NCBI GenBank assembly: GCA_017432685.1
Contig: JAFRIR010000111.1
Span: forward strand, 1-62,919
DNA from: Flexilinea sp.
GTDB taxonomy: Bacteria; Chloroflexota; Anaerolineae; Anaerolineales; Anaerolineaceae
Direction of reading: 5' to 3'
DNA: 62,919 nt
Shown: positions 16,709 to 25,742 of the stretch, in pieces
How positions within the stretch are numbered: the stretch's first letter is position 1
Layout: each line of letters starts with the position of its first letter
Position numbers and translations under genes: made by a program
The notes under the pieces: model-generated
Told to the model about the DNA's origin: nothing
Database searches by the model: none
What the model saw: only the letters and a program-made list of their open reading frames with translations

Positions 16709-17509
16709 ATGGATATGATGAGCATGTTTTCACTGGAAGGAAAAGTTGCCCTGGTGACCGGTGCGGCTTACGGCATCGGGTTTGCCATGGCTGAAGCCTT
16801 TGCCGCAGCCGGTGCGAAAATTTGTTTCAACTGCCGCAGCCAGCGCCATCTGGACCAGGCGCTTGCCGATTATGCCGCAAAGGGCATTGAAGCTCACGGG
16901 TATATCTGTGACGTGACCGACGAAGAACAGGTCAAGGCGATGGTCGCACAGATTGAGGAAGAGGTTGGCGTCATCGACATTCTGGTCAACAATGCCGGCA
17001 TCATTAAACGCATCCCGATGCTGGAAATGAGTACCGATGAATTCCGGGAGCTGATCGATATCGATCTGAACGCTCCTTTCATTGTCTCAAAGGCGGTTCT
17101 GCCGGGGATGATCAAAAAGGGTCACGGGAAGATCATCAACATCTGCTCCATGATGAGCGAACTGGGCCGTGAGACCGTTTCCGCTTATGCTGCTGCCAAG
17201 GGCGGTCTGAAGATGCTGACGAAGAACATCTGCTCCGAATTCGGCGAATATAACATTCAGTGCAACGGGATCGGTCCCGGCTATATTGCCACCCCGCAGA
17301 CGGCTCCGCTGCGCGAACGCCAGGCGGATGGAAGCCGTCATCCGTTTGACCAGTTCATCGTTGCCAAGACCCCGCAGGCCCGTTGGGGTACTGCCGAAGA
17401 CCTGATGGGGCCGGCAATTTTCCTGGCCTCCGATGCCTCTAACTTCGTCAACGGGCACATCCTTTACGTGGACGGCGGTATCCTGGCCTACATCGGCAAG
17501 CAACCGTAA
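16709..17509 (+). CDS. kduD: 2-dehydro-3-deoxy-D-gluconate 5-dehydrogenase (SDR)
   Basis: 266 residues from ATG 16709, chosen because CAGGAG lies ten bases upstream; a farther in-frame ATG at 16652 has no ribosome site. Short-chain dehydrogenase: GAAYGIGFAMA cofactor loop, NNAG at about 90, catalytic Ser-Tyr-Lys with YAAAKGG (about 160). Reduces 2,5-diketo-3-deoxygluconate (the KduI product) to KDG using NAD(P)H. It completes the pathway with kduI, kdgK and eda. Confidence 0.93.
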   Translation: MDMMSMFSLEGKVALVTGAAYGIGFAMAEAFAAAGAKICFNCRSQRHLDQALADYAAKGIEAHGYICDVTDEEQVKAMVAQIEEEVGVIDILVNNAGIIKRIPMLEMSTDEFRELIDIDLNAPFIVSKAVLPGMIKKGHGKIINICSMMSELGRETVSAYAAAKGGLKMLTKNICSEFGEYNIQCNGIGPGYIATPQTAPLRERQADGSRHPFDQFIVAKTPQARWGTAEDLMGPAIFLASDASNFVNGHILYVDGGILAYIGKQP

Positions 17510-17515
17510 AAATTA

Positions 17516-17552
17516 GAAAAAAATTGCTCGGTATCAGCCGAGCAATTTTTTT
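17516..17552. terminator. Bidirectional terminator kduD / degT
   Basis: Stem AATTGCTCGG / CCGAGCAATT with A-run before and T-run after, between the converging kduD and aminotransferase genes. It can serve both strands. Confidence 0.88.
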
Positions 17553-18772
17553 GCAATTTTCCCCATCTGTTCGATTACATAGTCCTGATCTTCCTCTGTC
17601 ATTTCGACAAACAGCGGAATGGCGAGGCTCAGCCGGTCACAGGCGTATGCACCGGGCAGATCGTCATGCGTATAACCATATTTCCCGACATAGTAGCCCA
17701 GTGTATGCAGGGCATGGGTTCCCTGACGGGTGGCGATACCGGCTTGTTCCAGTTGGTCCATCCACTCATTGCGGAAGGCATTGGCTTCATCCACGGTTTT
17801 ACATCCAACTGCTTCCGGGATCAACATGGTGCAGTAGGTCTGATAGATATGCGTGTACCCTTCCGGTACGAAGGGCGTACGTACCCAGGGAACAGCTTCC
17901 GGGAGCAGGCGGTCATAGCGATGTGCCAGTTCTGCTCGGCGTTCGGTGATATAGTCCAGCTTTTTCACCTGGGCACAGCCGATGGCGCCCTGTATGTCGG
18001 TCATGCGGTAGTTGAACCCCAGTTCGTTATATTCCGGCAGCAGGTAGCCCTTGCCGGCGTTGCGCTGGACCTCAGAAATCGATGCCGCATGGGAGCGCAG
18101 CTGGCGCACGTGCTCAGCCATCACGGGGTCGTTGATCAGCGCCATTCCGCCTTCCCCGGTAGAGATGGACTTGCGGGGGTGAAAGCTGACCGCGGAGGGG
18201 TTGCCGAACCCTCCCTGGTGGGTGTTGCCGATCTTAGCGCCGAGGGCGCAGGCGGAGTCCTCGATGACCTTGAGACCGCCGTGACGTCTGGCAAAATCAT
18301 TCACCGCCGGGATGTCGGCACAGAGCCCGAACTCGTTCACCGGGACGATGCCTGTCAGGCGATTGCCTGTCTTTTTGTTGATCCACTGTCCGTCCCGGTC
18401 GTCGTAGCGTTCCGCGACGAAATCATCCAGCAGCTTCACGTTGATGTTGAAGGTGATCGGGTCCACGTCCGCCAGTATAGCGTTCGCGCCGGTGTATTCG
18501 ACGGCGTTTCCGGTAGCGACGAAGGTGAAGGAGGGGACGATGACGTCCTGTCCGGGACCGAAGCCCATGGCTACCATCAGCAGGTGCAGCGCGGTGGTGC
18601 AGTTGGTTGTGGCGACTCCGAAGGCACAGCCTTCATGCGCCGCTACGGCTTTTTCAAATTCAGCGACGCGGGGACCCTGGGCCACCCAGCCGGAGGACAG
18701 CGCCTCTGCAGCGGCCTTTGCCTCTTCCTCGTCGAAATATGGTTTCATGATGGGGATGTGTCGTGATGTCAT
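17534..18772 (-). CDS. DegT/DnrJ/EryC1/StrS-family aminotransferase
   Basis: 412 residues. PLP enzyme that aminates keto-sugar nucleotides for surface glycans. The PLP Lys is in SFHPRKSISTGEGG (about residue 195), with the EDSACALG segment and the GFNYRMTDIQGAIG motif of the family. It is part of a minus-strand cluster with a Gfo/Idh dehydrogenase and a GT2 glycosyltransferase, a pairing typical of amino-sugar nucleotide synthesis (dehydrogenase makes the keto group, aminotransferase uses it). The cluster is split by a toxin-antitoxin pair just upstream. Confidence 0.9.
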   Translation of the reverse strand: MTSRHIPIMKPYFDEEEAKAAAEALSSGWVAQGPRVAEFEKAVAAHEGCAFGVATTNCTTALHLLMVAMGFGPGQDVIVPSFTFVATGNAVEYTGANAILADVDPITFNINVKLLDDFVAERYDDRDGQWINKKTGNRLTGIVPVNEFGLCADIPAVNDFARRHGGLKVIEDSACALGAKIGNTHQGGFGNPSAVSFHPRKSISTGEGGMALINDPVMAEHVRQLRSHAASISEVQRNAGKGYLLPEYNELGFNYRMTDIQGAIGCAQVKKLDYITERRAELAHRYDRLLPEAVPWVRTPFVPEGYTHIYQTYCTMLIPEAVGCKTVDEANAFRNEWMDQLEQAGIATRQGTHALHTLGYYVGKYGYTHDDLPGAYACDRLSLAIPLFVEMTEEDQDYVIEQMGKIAKKLLG

Positions 18773-18783
18773 TGCTTGTTTTC

Positions 18784-19122
18784 CTATTGTTCTTTGGATA
18801 AAAAAGAACTCATAAATATAGATTCATAATCTTGAAGGTCATGAAACATTTCTTCTACGATAGCTTTATGCCCGTCTATTTGATAAATCATAAAAAAATC
18901 ATGTTTACGAAAATGAATTTTTCGATAGCCAAACTTTGACAATATGGGATGTTCACAAAGGGTAATGATGTCAGCAATTTTTGACAGTCTGGTTTTTGTT
19001 TCCCGAGCATCAGCTTCAATAGAATAGGCTGCCTGTGTATTTTTCAATTTAGTAGCCGTGTAATGAATGTATCTAAATAGACTGCGTCTGGCTCGAGGAG
19101 TTATTATTACTTTATAATCCAT
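18784..19122 (-). CDS. RelE/ParE-type toxin
   Basis: 112 residues. It begins DYKVIITPRARRSLFRYIHY and ends KIHFRKHDFFMIYQIDGHKAIVE-like, the ParE/RelE core strand pattern. It overlaps the upstream small gene by 11 bases, the usual antitoxin-toxin order. The toxin at 28111 is a clear paralog with the same KHD(F/Y)FM(I/L)Y segment. The pair sits inside a glycan cluster and has lower GC than its neighbours, consistent with later acquisition. Confidence 0.78.
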   Translation of the reverse strand: MDYKVIITPRARRSLFRYIHYTATKLKNTQAAYSIEADARETKTRLSKIADIITLCEHPILSKFGYRKIHFRKHDFFMIYQIDGHKAIVEEMFHDLQDYESIFMSSFLSKEQ

Positions 19123-19342
19123 TTTCTAACATTATTTCATCTAATGCTTCATCAAAATCCTGATATTCTCCACGAGCATAACATTCTCTTGATTCAGCTA
19201 ATGCAGCAAGAATTTCTTTTTCTGACATTGGTTTGAATGGATTATCATCCGAGAAAATGTCTTGTAAAAACCGAAATATCTTCTCCTGATCTTCATCAGG
19301 CAGCACTGATATCAATTCAATATTTGCTTCTTTGATGCTCAT
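19112..19342 (-). CDS. Antitoxin partner of the RelE/ParE-type toxin
   Basis: 76 residues, acidic. GGAG lies 8-10 bases before the ATG. N-terminal IKEANIELISVLPDEDQEKIFRFLQ looks like a helical DNA-binding or dimerisation segment; the C-terminal part with GEYQDFDEALDEI resembles the toxin-binding tail of the second antitoxin here (GKYQDAEEFEKEL). Assigned by position and pairing. Confidence 0.7.
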   Translation of the reverse strand: MSIKEANIELISVLPDEDQEKIFRFLQDIFSDDNPFKPMSEKEILAALAESRECYARGEYQDFDEALDEIMLENGL

Positions 19343-19410
19343 CAGAAATATCTCCTTCGTTTCTACATTGTAGCATAGAAAAAATTATTATGTGCTTTGT
19401 ATGACTTATT

Positions 19411-20403
19411 TTATTTTTCACTTTCAATAAGAGCTTTGCGTGCCCTGTCCAGGATGCGGATCACTTTGATACCCTGTTCACCGTTGGCAAGAGATTCATG
19501 CCCTTCCTGAATGCAGCGGGCGAAATGCTCAATGGAATTGCGGAGGGCGTCTTCCTGCGGGATGTAGGGGATGGTGATATCGCCGGATCGGGCCTTGAAT
19601 TCATAAGGGCCGTATTCCTCTCCGGTCTCGATGATGCCCTGATCGAAGATGGTCAGTTTGTCCATGGTTTTCATATCGTCGAAGATGACCATCTTTTTCG
19701 TTCCGCCGATCATAGTTCTTCTCTCTTTGATAGGAGAGATCCAGCTGGACTTGATGTGGGCGAGAAATCCGTCATATTTCAGCGTCAGGTAAGTCAGCGT
19801 TTCCTGCGAACCGTAATGCTTTTCCCCGATCGCCTCCACGTGGTAGGGTTCCTTCCCCCCGGAGATGTAGTCGATCACCGCCAGGTCATGAACCGCCAGG
19901 TCCAGCATGGCGTTGACATCTTTGCGGATGGGACCGAGATTCATGCGGGAGATGTCGAAGTAAATCAGGTCGCCTAAGGCACCGTCATCATACATCTTTT
20001 TGATGTAGCGGATGATGGGGTGAAAGATCATGATGTGGTCGGTGTGAAGTATAACTTTGTTTTCATGTGCCAGACGAGTCAATTCCTCTGCCCGGGCAGT
20101 ATCCGAGGCCATAGGCTTTTCGATGAAGAGATGTTTTCCTGCCCGGAGGATCTTTTTTGCAATCTCAAAGGAAGGCTCGGTCTGGATCACGAGTGCGAAA
20201 GCATCCACATTCGGGTCGGTGAGGTATTTTTCGTAGTCGGTGGTGTAGTCGGGGATAGCGCTGCCGTAAACGTTCCGTGCCGCATCCAAACGGGACTGTG
20301 CCGCGTCTGACAGGGCGACCATGTTGGTTTCACGGGACTGCATAATGTTGCGGGCGACGTTCGTCCCCCAGTAGCCGTAGCCGATTTGAACGATATTGAT
20401 CAT
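19411..20403 (-). CDS. Gfo/Idh/MocA-family NAD(P)-dependent dehydrogenase
   Basis: 330 residues. GAGGGAT lies upstream of the ATG. Rossmann motif GYGYWGTNVARN (residues 8-19), then IEKPMA (about 95) with the catalytic Lys, and the DLAVHDLAVIDYI segment (about 170). Likely oxidises or dehydrates a UDP- or NDP-sugar for the aminotransferase at 17534. The glycosyltransferase at 20407 starts upstream with 3 bases between them. Confidence 0.88.
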   Translation of the reverse strand: MINIVQIGYGYWGTNVARNIMQSRETNMVALSDAAQSRLDAARNVYGSAIPDYTTDYEKYLTDPNVDAFALVIQTEPSFEIAKKILRAGKHLFIEKPMASDTARAEELTRLAHENKVILHTDHIMIFHPIIRYIKKMYDDGALGDLIYFDISRMNLGPIRKDVNAMLDLAVHDLAVIDYISGGKEPYHVEAIGEKHYGSQETLTYLTLKYDGFLAHIKSSWISPIKERRTMIGGTKKMVIFDDMKTMDKLTIFDQGIIETGEEYGPYEFKARSGDITIPYIPQEDALRNSIEHFARCIQEGHESLANGEQGIKVIRILDRARKALIESEK

Positions 20404-20406
20404 ACT

Positions 20407-21357
20407 TCATCCCTCTTCATTCTTCATTAGATTTTCTACTTCGTCAATAATAAACACAGGCCGTGCCCGTGCCGCATCCAGCGTCCGCCACAGGTATTCG
20501 GCAATGATACCCAGTGAGATATTCGTCAGACCGAATCCCAGCATCAGTACGCTGATGAGCGTTGGCCAGCCCAGTGTCACCGGGCGGATGTTGAAGAGCT
20601 TGACGATAATCAGGTCCAGCGCCATCAAAGCGCCCACGAATGCAAAGACAAATCCCAGAACAGAGACCATACGTATCGGGAAAAAGGAAAAGGAGACGAA
20701 GGAGTCAATGAGCAGCTTCAGTTTTTTGCCGAAGGTCCATTTGGAATGTCCGTGCTCCCGTTCCTTATAGTTCATGTTGAGAACGGTCTGTTTGAAGCCC
20801 AGGGAAATCACCTGAAGGACGACAGATGAATTCAGTTCCGGGTTGGCATTCAGTACATTTTTGACCTTCTCGTTGAAAAAGATAGTGTTGACACCCTTTT
20901 CCGGATAACCGGGAATGGCCCATTTGCGGATCATGGCGGAGTAGATTCGGGAAAAAGTCTCTTCAGACTTCGAGACCTTTACCTGATTTTTCTGTACCAG
21001 CACCAGGTCATAGCCTTCCTGTATAAGCTTGTACCCTTCCCCGATGATCTCCAGCGGTTCCTGAAGATCAGCCCCGAGCCAGACGCAGTTTGGTGCGCTT
21101 GCGTTCATGAAACCTGCACGAACAGCGGGATGAGAGCCAAAATTGCGGGAAAAGCGTACCAGTTTGGCGCTGAAATTTCTGAATTCCACCTGTTTCAGCC
21201 ATGCACAGGAGCCGTCCGCAGAACCATCATCCACGAACACCACCTCAACCGGCACGCCTAGAGAAGGAATGTAATCCTCCAATGCGGCAACCATCAGCGG
21301 CAGATTGTCTTCTTCATTCAGAAAAGGGATAATTACGGAAATTTCAGGACTCTTCAT
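20407..21357 (-). CDS. GT2 glycosyltransferase with C-terminal membrane segments (GtrB/DPM type)
   Basis: 316 residues. GT-A fold with SVIIPFLNEEDNLP, the nucleotide-binding VFVDDGSADGS (about residue 40) and a LGADLQEP DXD-like motif (about 95). Two membrane segments near 230-290 indicate a polyprenyl-phosphate glycosyltransferase of the ArnC/GtrB class, transferring a sugar to undecaprenyl phosphate on the inner face of the membrane. Co-directional with the dehydrogenase. Confidence 0.88.
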   Translation of the reverse strand: MKSPEISVIIPFLNEEDNLPLMVAALEDYIPSLGVPVEVVFVDDGSADGSCAWLKQVEFRNFSAKLVRFSRNFGSHPAVRAGFMNASAPNCVWLGADLQEPLEIIGEGYKLIQEGYDLVLVQKNQVKVSKSEETFSRIYSAMIRKWAIPGYPEKGVNTIFFNEKVKNVLNANPELNSSVVLQVISLGFKQTVLNMNYKEREHGHSKWTFGKKLKLLIDSFVSFSFFPIRMVSVLGFVFAFVGALMALDLIIVKLFNIRPVTLGWPTLISVLMLGFGLTNISLGIIAEYLWRTLDAARARPVFIIDEVENLMKNEEG

Positions 21358-21368
21358 AGTGGCTCCAT

Positions 21369-22847
21369 TTAATAATACCCATATTCATTGACCGCTGCCT
21401 TGAGCTCCACATAAACCCATTGATTTCCCCGATGCCCAAAGAAGGTGATCATGTCATCAGCATAGAACGGATCCATCTCGGAGTAGGCGCCGATGTAGCC
21501 AAAAGGAATGTCATCGAAACCCAGATCATAGTCCTGTTTATCAATGGAGATCCCATAACCGTTTTCGTTCTGGTAGAAATAGAAGAGCTTGCTGTCAATG
21601 ATCGAATATCCGAAAGAGCGGATATACCCCCTCTCTCTGTCATAATTTTGCTGTGTACGAATGGTGCGGTCCGTGAAGATCACATCCGTCACATCCGGGT
21701 TGGGGTCAATATCCACACTGACACGGATCGGCAGGTACCAGTCGCCGCCGTAACAGACAATGCCCCAGTTTGTGAACATCGGGTTTTGTGAGTAAGGGAA
21801 CCAGAATTCGGTGAAATCATAACCGTTGGACTGGACATTCATCACGGCACGGGTCGGATAGGAAGGATCACGGTTCAGGTCCTGATCATATTCAATATAG
21901 GAGGAATATTTTTCTCCATAGGCGCCATAGGCATAATTTGTACGGTTTTCCAAAGAATGGTTGAGACGATCCAAGAGACGTTCGTCCAGTGAAAGTGTTG
22001 GTGTAGGCTCCGGTGTTCCGGTCTCATCAGGAGTTGCCGTACGCTGGGGTCTATTTGGCGTTGAGGTGGGACGACCGTATCCATAGTAATCGTATCCGTA
22101 ACCGTAGCCGTAATTGTAAGCGTAAGGATCCTCTGTCGGGGTCGGGTCATCCTCTTTCATCGTCGGGATAGGTGTAGCAGTTTCCTGTGCTGCCCGGATG
22201 GAGATCGGGTTCAGCTGAGGGAAAGATGCGAGGTCGTATTCCGTGTATGTCAGATTAGTGGTCAGTGCACTGATGTTGGCTTCCTGCGGTATCGGGTCTT
22301 CCCGGATGACGTGGACAGCGATCGCATCTGCATTGATTTCTGTTGCCGTTTCCCCGGAAGCGCCGAAGACGATCACTTCACTGTCTTCCGTCAGTTTCTC
22401 GGAGGAGATCAGGTTTTTCTTTGCGTCGATAAAGAAGCAGAAATCATCGCATTTCACGGTGAATCTACTCCCGGAATGATGATCCAGCGTGAAGCCTCCC
22501 GTGGCTACGGTCCTGCCCCAAGCATCCGTTTCGGTCGTGAAACTGTGAACCGAACCGAAGATAACCACCTGTTGGAAGGCTTTTTCAGGCAGCATTTCGG
22601 TATGAACCTGAGTGAAAATGTCACCGGGGTTTTCATAATGGACTGACTGGGCAGCCGATAAGGTAGCGGTGGGCGTGACAGGCGGCAGGGTAGGGATCTC
22701 CGGTACCTGGTTCAGACTGAGCTGAGGTGTCGGAGTTTCCAGCGGGACCGGGGTCAGCTGAAAAATCGGCAGTATCTGACATCCGCTGAGCAGAATACTG
22801 CTGGTTAGGATCAAAATAAAGAAAAACAATTGCTTCATCATCGACAT
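21369..22847 (-). CDS. Large secreted lipoprotein with Thr/Pro and Tyr/Gly linkers
   Basis: About 492 residues from the ATG at 22847. ATGs at 22841 and 22838 are equally possible, and none has a ribosome site. Lipobox LLSGC gives membrane anchoring. Residues about 25-65 are a Pro/Thr stalk. A beta-rich domain follows (residues about 65-205, FGSVHSF, DHHSGSRFTVKCDDF), then a Tyr/Gly-rich stretch, then a TATPDETGTPEPTPT stalk, then a C-terminal domain with several YGG/WYLP segments. No known domain. It is the first gene of the glycan cluster and may interact with the surface polymer. Confidence 0.75.
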   Translation of the reverse strand: MSMMKQLFFFILILTSSILLSGCQILPIFQLTPVPLETPTPQLSLNQVPEIPTLPPVTPTATLSAAQSVHYENPGDIFTQVHTEMLPEKAFQQVVIFGSVHSFTTETDAWGRTVATGGFTLDHHSGSRFTVKCDDFCFFIDAKKNLISSEKLTEDSEVIVFGASGETATEINADAIAVHVIREDPIPQEANISALTTNLTYTEYDLASFPQLNPISIRAAQETATPIPTMKEDDPTPTEDPYAYNYGYGYGYDYYGYGRPTSTPNRPQRTATPDETGTPEPTPTLSLDERLLDRLNHSLENRTNYAYGAYGEKYSSYIEYDQDLNRDPSYPTRAVMNVQSNGYDFTEFWFPYSQNPMFTNWGIVCYGGDWYLPIRVSVDIDPNPDVTDVIFTDRTIRTQQNYDRERGYIRSFGYSIIDSKLFYFYQNENGYGISIDKQDYDLGFDDIPFGYIGAYSEMDPFYADDMITFFGHRGNQWVYVELKAAVNEYGYY

Positions 22848-22956
22848 AATTATATCGTTAATTACAGTTGCTTTGCTCTTCACAAATCACTATTCATTAA
22901 TTTATACTCTGGCATGAACCTTGCAACATAATGATGTGGAGAGAGGTTTTGGAGAG

Positions 22957-24327
22957 ATGGAAGCTTACGGTTTCTCAGCGAACAGAAAATCAAAAAAATT
23001 AGGATTCCATTATTATAAAGATGCCGGCCATTTTGATGACCCGAGCCTGGATTATTGGTTGCCGAAATTGCAGGCTTCCGGCACTTCCTGGCTGGTGGTT
23101 TATGCTCCGGAAAACGGAGAAATTCCTGAAAATTTCATTAATCGTTTACGGGATGTCCGCATTGAACCGGTCGTTGTCCTGAATTATTCCATTTCAGAAC
23201 CTCCATCACAACAGATCTTTCGCCAGCGCATGGCTTACTATCACAGCATCGGCATCCATATGGTGCAGTTTTTCAACCGCCCGAATATGAAAAGCTCCTG
23301 GAACGCGGAAGATTGGGTAAAGCCAGGCCTGGTGACTCGATTCATCCGCCGCTATGCGGATTATGCCGCTGCCTGTGTGCAGGAAAAGGTGATCCCGCTC
23401 TTCCCACTACTGGAGCCCGGCGGCGACTATTGGGATTTGGCATTCTTACGCAGCAGCGCAAAGCAGATCCGTAAGGAATACAGTGATGCGGTTATTTCCA
23501 ATTTGGTCTTTTCTGCTTCCGGCTGCCTTTATCGTCACGCTATAGAATGGAATGAAGCGGGTCCTGCAGGATGTCCGCCGGCAGTTCCTTACGCAGAAGG
23601 GCAGGTAGATCATCGCGGCTTTTATCTCTTCCAATGGTATCAGGACATACTGAAAAAAGAACTTGGCAAAAGTGTACCGCTGCTTCTGATGAACGCAGGT
23701 ATGTGGGATGGAAATGCCGGAATCTTCGATGTTGTTACGAGAGATTCCAAACAGCAGTACCTGAACATCCTGAACCTGCTGCAGGATGTAACACAAAAGG
23801 CCGACAATAAGATTCCGCCTTATATCCTTTCCTGCTGTGTCTATAAGCTGCCTACGACAGAAACACTTTCCGCCTCTGTCCCGGTGGGGAAAAATGCGGC
23901 GGACAGCGTTTTTTCAGCTGATATCAGTATCAACACAGATGTAAAAGTTTCTTTTTCGGAAAAATTCCTCCAGTTTTTGAAATCAATCAATTTAAAGAAC
24001 TTTTTTGAATTATTAAAGAAAGTTGGCACGAAACTTGCATCTTCTATAAATAATGCAGCTCGATTTCTCTCACGAGGGGGGAGCCTCAAAGAGTATTTCC
24101 TGCTGCCTGAGGTGAACAGCCTGTTCACCGAAGAACAAATGAACACGATTCGGCAGTACATCAAAATTCACAAATGTGCTTCCGGAAATGATCTGAACGA
24201 AGCGTTAGCGTCAAAAAATGTGATTATGCTTGACGATCAGGCCCTATACCCGGCTTATATGCTTCGGCAGCTGCGCGACAGAAACTGTGCGGTTCACATG
24301 GTGTCGCTGCAAACTCAGGGAGATTGA
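22957..24327 (+). CDS. TIM-barrel glycoside-hydrolase-like protein
   Basis: 456 residues from ATG 22957, preceded by a purine-rich GGAGAGAGG region. An ATG-less extension upstream is unlikely. N-terminal 290 residues show beta/alpha barrel spacing (GFHYYKDAG, WLVVYAPENG, EPVVVLNYS, MVQFFNRPN, VIPLFPLLEPGGDYWDL, PLLLMNAGMWDG), like uncharacterised cellulase-type barrels. No signal peptide, so either cytoplasmic or non-classically exported. A helical C-terminal part follows (340-456). The stop overlaps the ribosome site of ftsZ, so the two genes are coupled. Activity unproven. Confidence 0.6.
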   Translation: MEAYGFSANRKSKKLGFHYYKDAGHFDDPSLDYWLPKLQASGTSWLVVYAPENGEIPENFINRLRDVRIEPVVVLNYSISEPPSQQIFRQRMAYYHSIGIHMVQFFNRPNMKSSWNAEDWVKPGLVTRFIRRYADYAAACVQEKVIPLFPLLEPGGDYWDLAFLRSSAKQIRKEYSDAVISNLVFSASGCLYRHAIEWNEAGPAGCPPAVPYAEGQVDHRGFYLFQWYQDILKKELGKSVPLLLMNAGMWDGNAGIFDVVTRDSKQQYLNILNLLQDVTQKADNKIPPYILSCCVYKLPTTETLSASVPVGKNAADSVFSADISINTDVKVSFSEKFLQFLKSINLKNFFELLKKVGTKLASSINNAARFLSRGGSLKEYFLLPEVNSLFTEEQMNTIRQYIKIHKCASGNDLNEALASKNVIMLDDQALYPAYMLRQLRDRNCAVHMVSLQTQGD

Positions 24328-24338
24328 GAGAGGACCCT

Positions 24339-25688
24339 ATGGAAAAATATAATAATCAGGATATCGTTTATAACAAGCCCGTTATGAAAGTGATTGGCTT
24401 GGGCGGTGGTGGCTGCAACGCTATTGACCGCATGCTGACAATGGGATATGGTACGGATGATGTTGAATTCATCGCCGCCAATACAGACCTGCAGGCGCTT
24501 CAGCGCTGCCAGGCAAACACAAAAATTCTCATGGGACCACAACTTACCAACGGTCTTGGCTCCGGCGGACGTCCGGAAGTCGGTGAAAAGGCTGCCTGGG
24601 AATCAGAAGATGTGCTGCGCAAGGCGTTGAGCGGCGCGGATATCGTTTTCCTGACTGCAGGTATGGGCGGCGGCACCGGATCCGGTTCCATCAGCGTCGC
24701 GGCAGAAATTGCCCGTGAACAGGGTGCCATCACCATCGCTGTTGTCAGCACGCCGTTTTCCTTTGAAGCCGGTAAACGCATCACAAACGCGCGCAATCGT
24801 CTTTCCAAACTGGCTGAACACTGCGATACACTCATCACAATTCCGAATGACCAACTGCTGAAGGTTTCTCCCTCCAACATTACACTGCGCGAAGCTTTTG
24901 CTTACGCGGATGACGTTCTTCGTCAGGGGATCACGGGTATCACACAGCTTCTTTCCGGTACCGGTGAAATCAATGTGGATTTCTCTCACATCCGCCATAT
25001 GATGGCCAATGGCGGCGGTTCTCTTCTCTCCATCGGCTATGGCAAGGGCGAGGACAAAGTTTCCAACGCGCTTTACCAGGCACTGAACCACCCGCTTTTG
25101 GAGCATTTGCCTATCGAAAATGCTACAGGGATCATCGCTAACTTCACCGGTGGTGAGGATCTTTCCTTTGGTGAGGTCATGGAAGGACTTGGGCATCTCC
25201 AGCAATTCACCGGCAACAATGCGGAAATCATCCCCGGTCAGATCGTCGATCCGAACATGAAGGACGAAGTTCAGATCATCCTCATTATCACCGGTATCGC
25301 GTCTACTCCGCTGAAATCGGAGACCGTAGACAAAACCGTCGCTGAAATCGGTACCGTTTCAAACACTTCCCGTGTATATGCGGAACCGGTGCGTTATGCC
25401 GTTGAAACCGAACCGGAACCGGAGCCGGAAATGGAAATGGCTTATGCCCACGCAGAACCGGTGATGGCGCATACTGAGGTTAGTTCTTCCGATCGTCTGA
25501 TCCCGAGCGAGCCGGCTGAAGTTTCCGGGTACACACCATCTGATGCGGCCAATGCCATGTTTGATACCATCATGCAGCCCTTCGGTCTCAGTGGTATCGA
25601 ATCCTCCTCCCGCAAGGTCGGAGAAAAACGGAATGGCATGGATTCGGTTGATTATGATACACCGACCTTCCTGCGCCGCAGACTCTGA
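24339..25688 (+). CDS. ftsZ: FtsZ-family tubulin GTPase with altered T7 loop
   Basis: 449 residues from ATG 24339 (GAGAGAGGA upstream). GTP-binding GLGGGGCNAIDR (about 19-30) and tubulin signature GMGGGTGSGS (about 108). Nucleotide contacts TPFSFEAGKR follow. The T7 synergy loop reads NVDFSHIR where FtsZ normally has NxDFADVR: the second catalytic Asp (E. coli D212) is His (codon 24987-24989). A Glu/Pro-rich linker (340-420) leads to the conserved C-terminal peptide DYDTPTFLRRR, the FtsA/ZipA/SepF docking tail, so the protein probably still joins a divisome. It may be the only FtsZ or a second one; the window has no other division gene. Terminator at 25982. Confidence 0.88.
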   Translation: MEKYNNQDIVYNKPVMKVIGLGGGGCNAIDRMLTMGYGTDDVEFIAANTDLQALQRCQANTKILMGPQLTNGLGSGGRPEVGEKAAWESEDVLRKALSGADIVFLTAGMGGGTGSGSISVAAEIAREQGAITIAVVSTPFSFEAGKRITNARNRLSKLAEHCDTLITIPNDQLLKVSPSNITLREAFAYADDVLRQGITGITQLLSGTGEINVDFSHIRHMMANGGGSLLSIGYGKGEDKVSNALYQALNHPLLEHLPIENATGIIANFTGGEDLSFGEVMEGLGHLQQFTGNNAEIIPGQIVDPNMKDEVQIILIITGIASTPLKSETVDKTVAEIGTVSNTSRVYAEPVRYAVETEPEPEPEMEMAYAHAEPVMAHTEVSSSDRLIPSEPAEVSGYTPSDAANAMFDTIMQPFGLSGIESSSRKVGEKRNGMDSVDYDTPTFLRRRL

Positions 25689-25742
25689 TAAAAAAATGGG
25701 ACTGTACCCGCAGGGGACTGTACCAAACGAGTGAGAATTATT

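Noticed and set aside
17666..18766. 366-codon plus-strand frame opposite the DegT gene
   Set aside because: Shadow frame of a well-supported aminotransferase.
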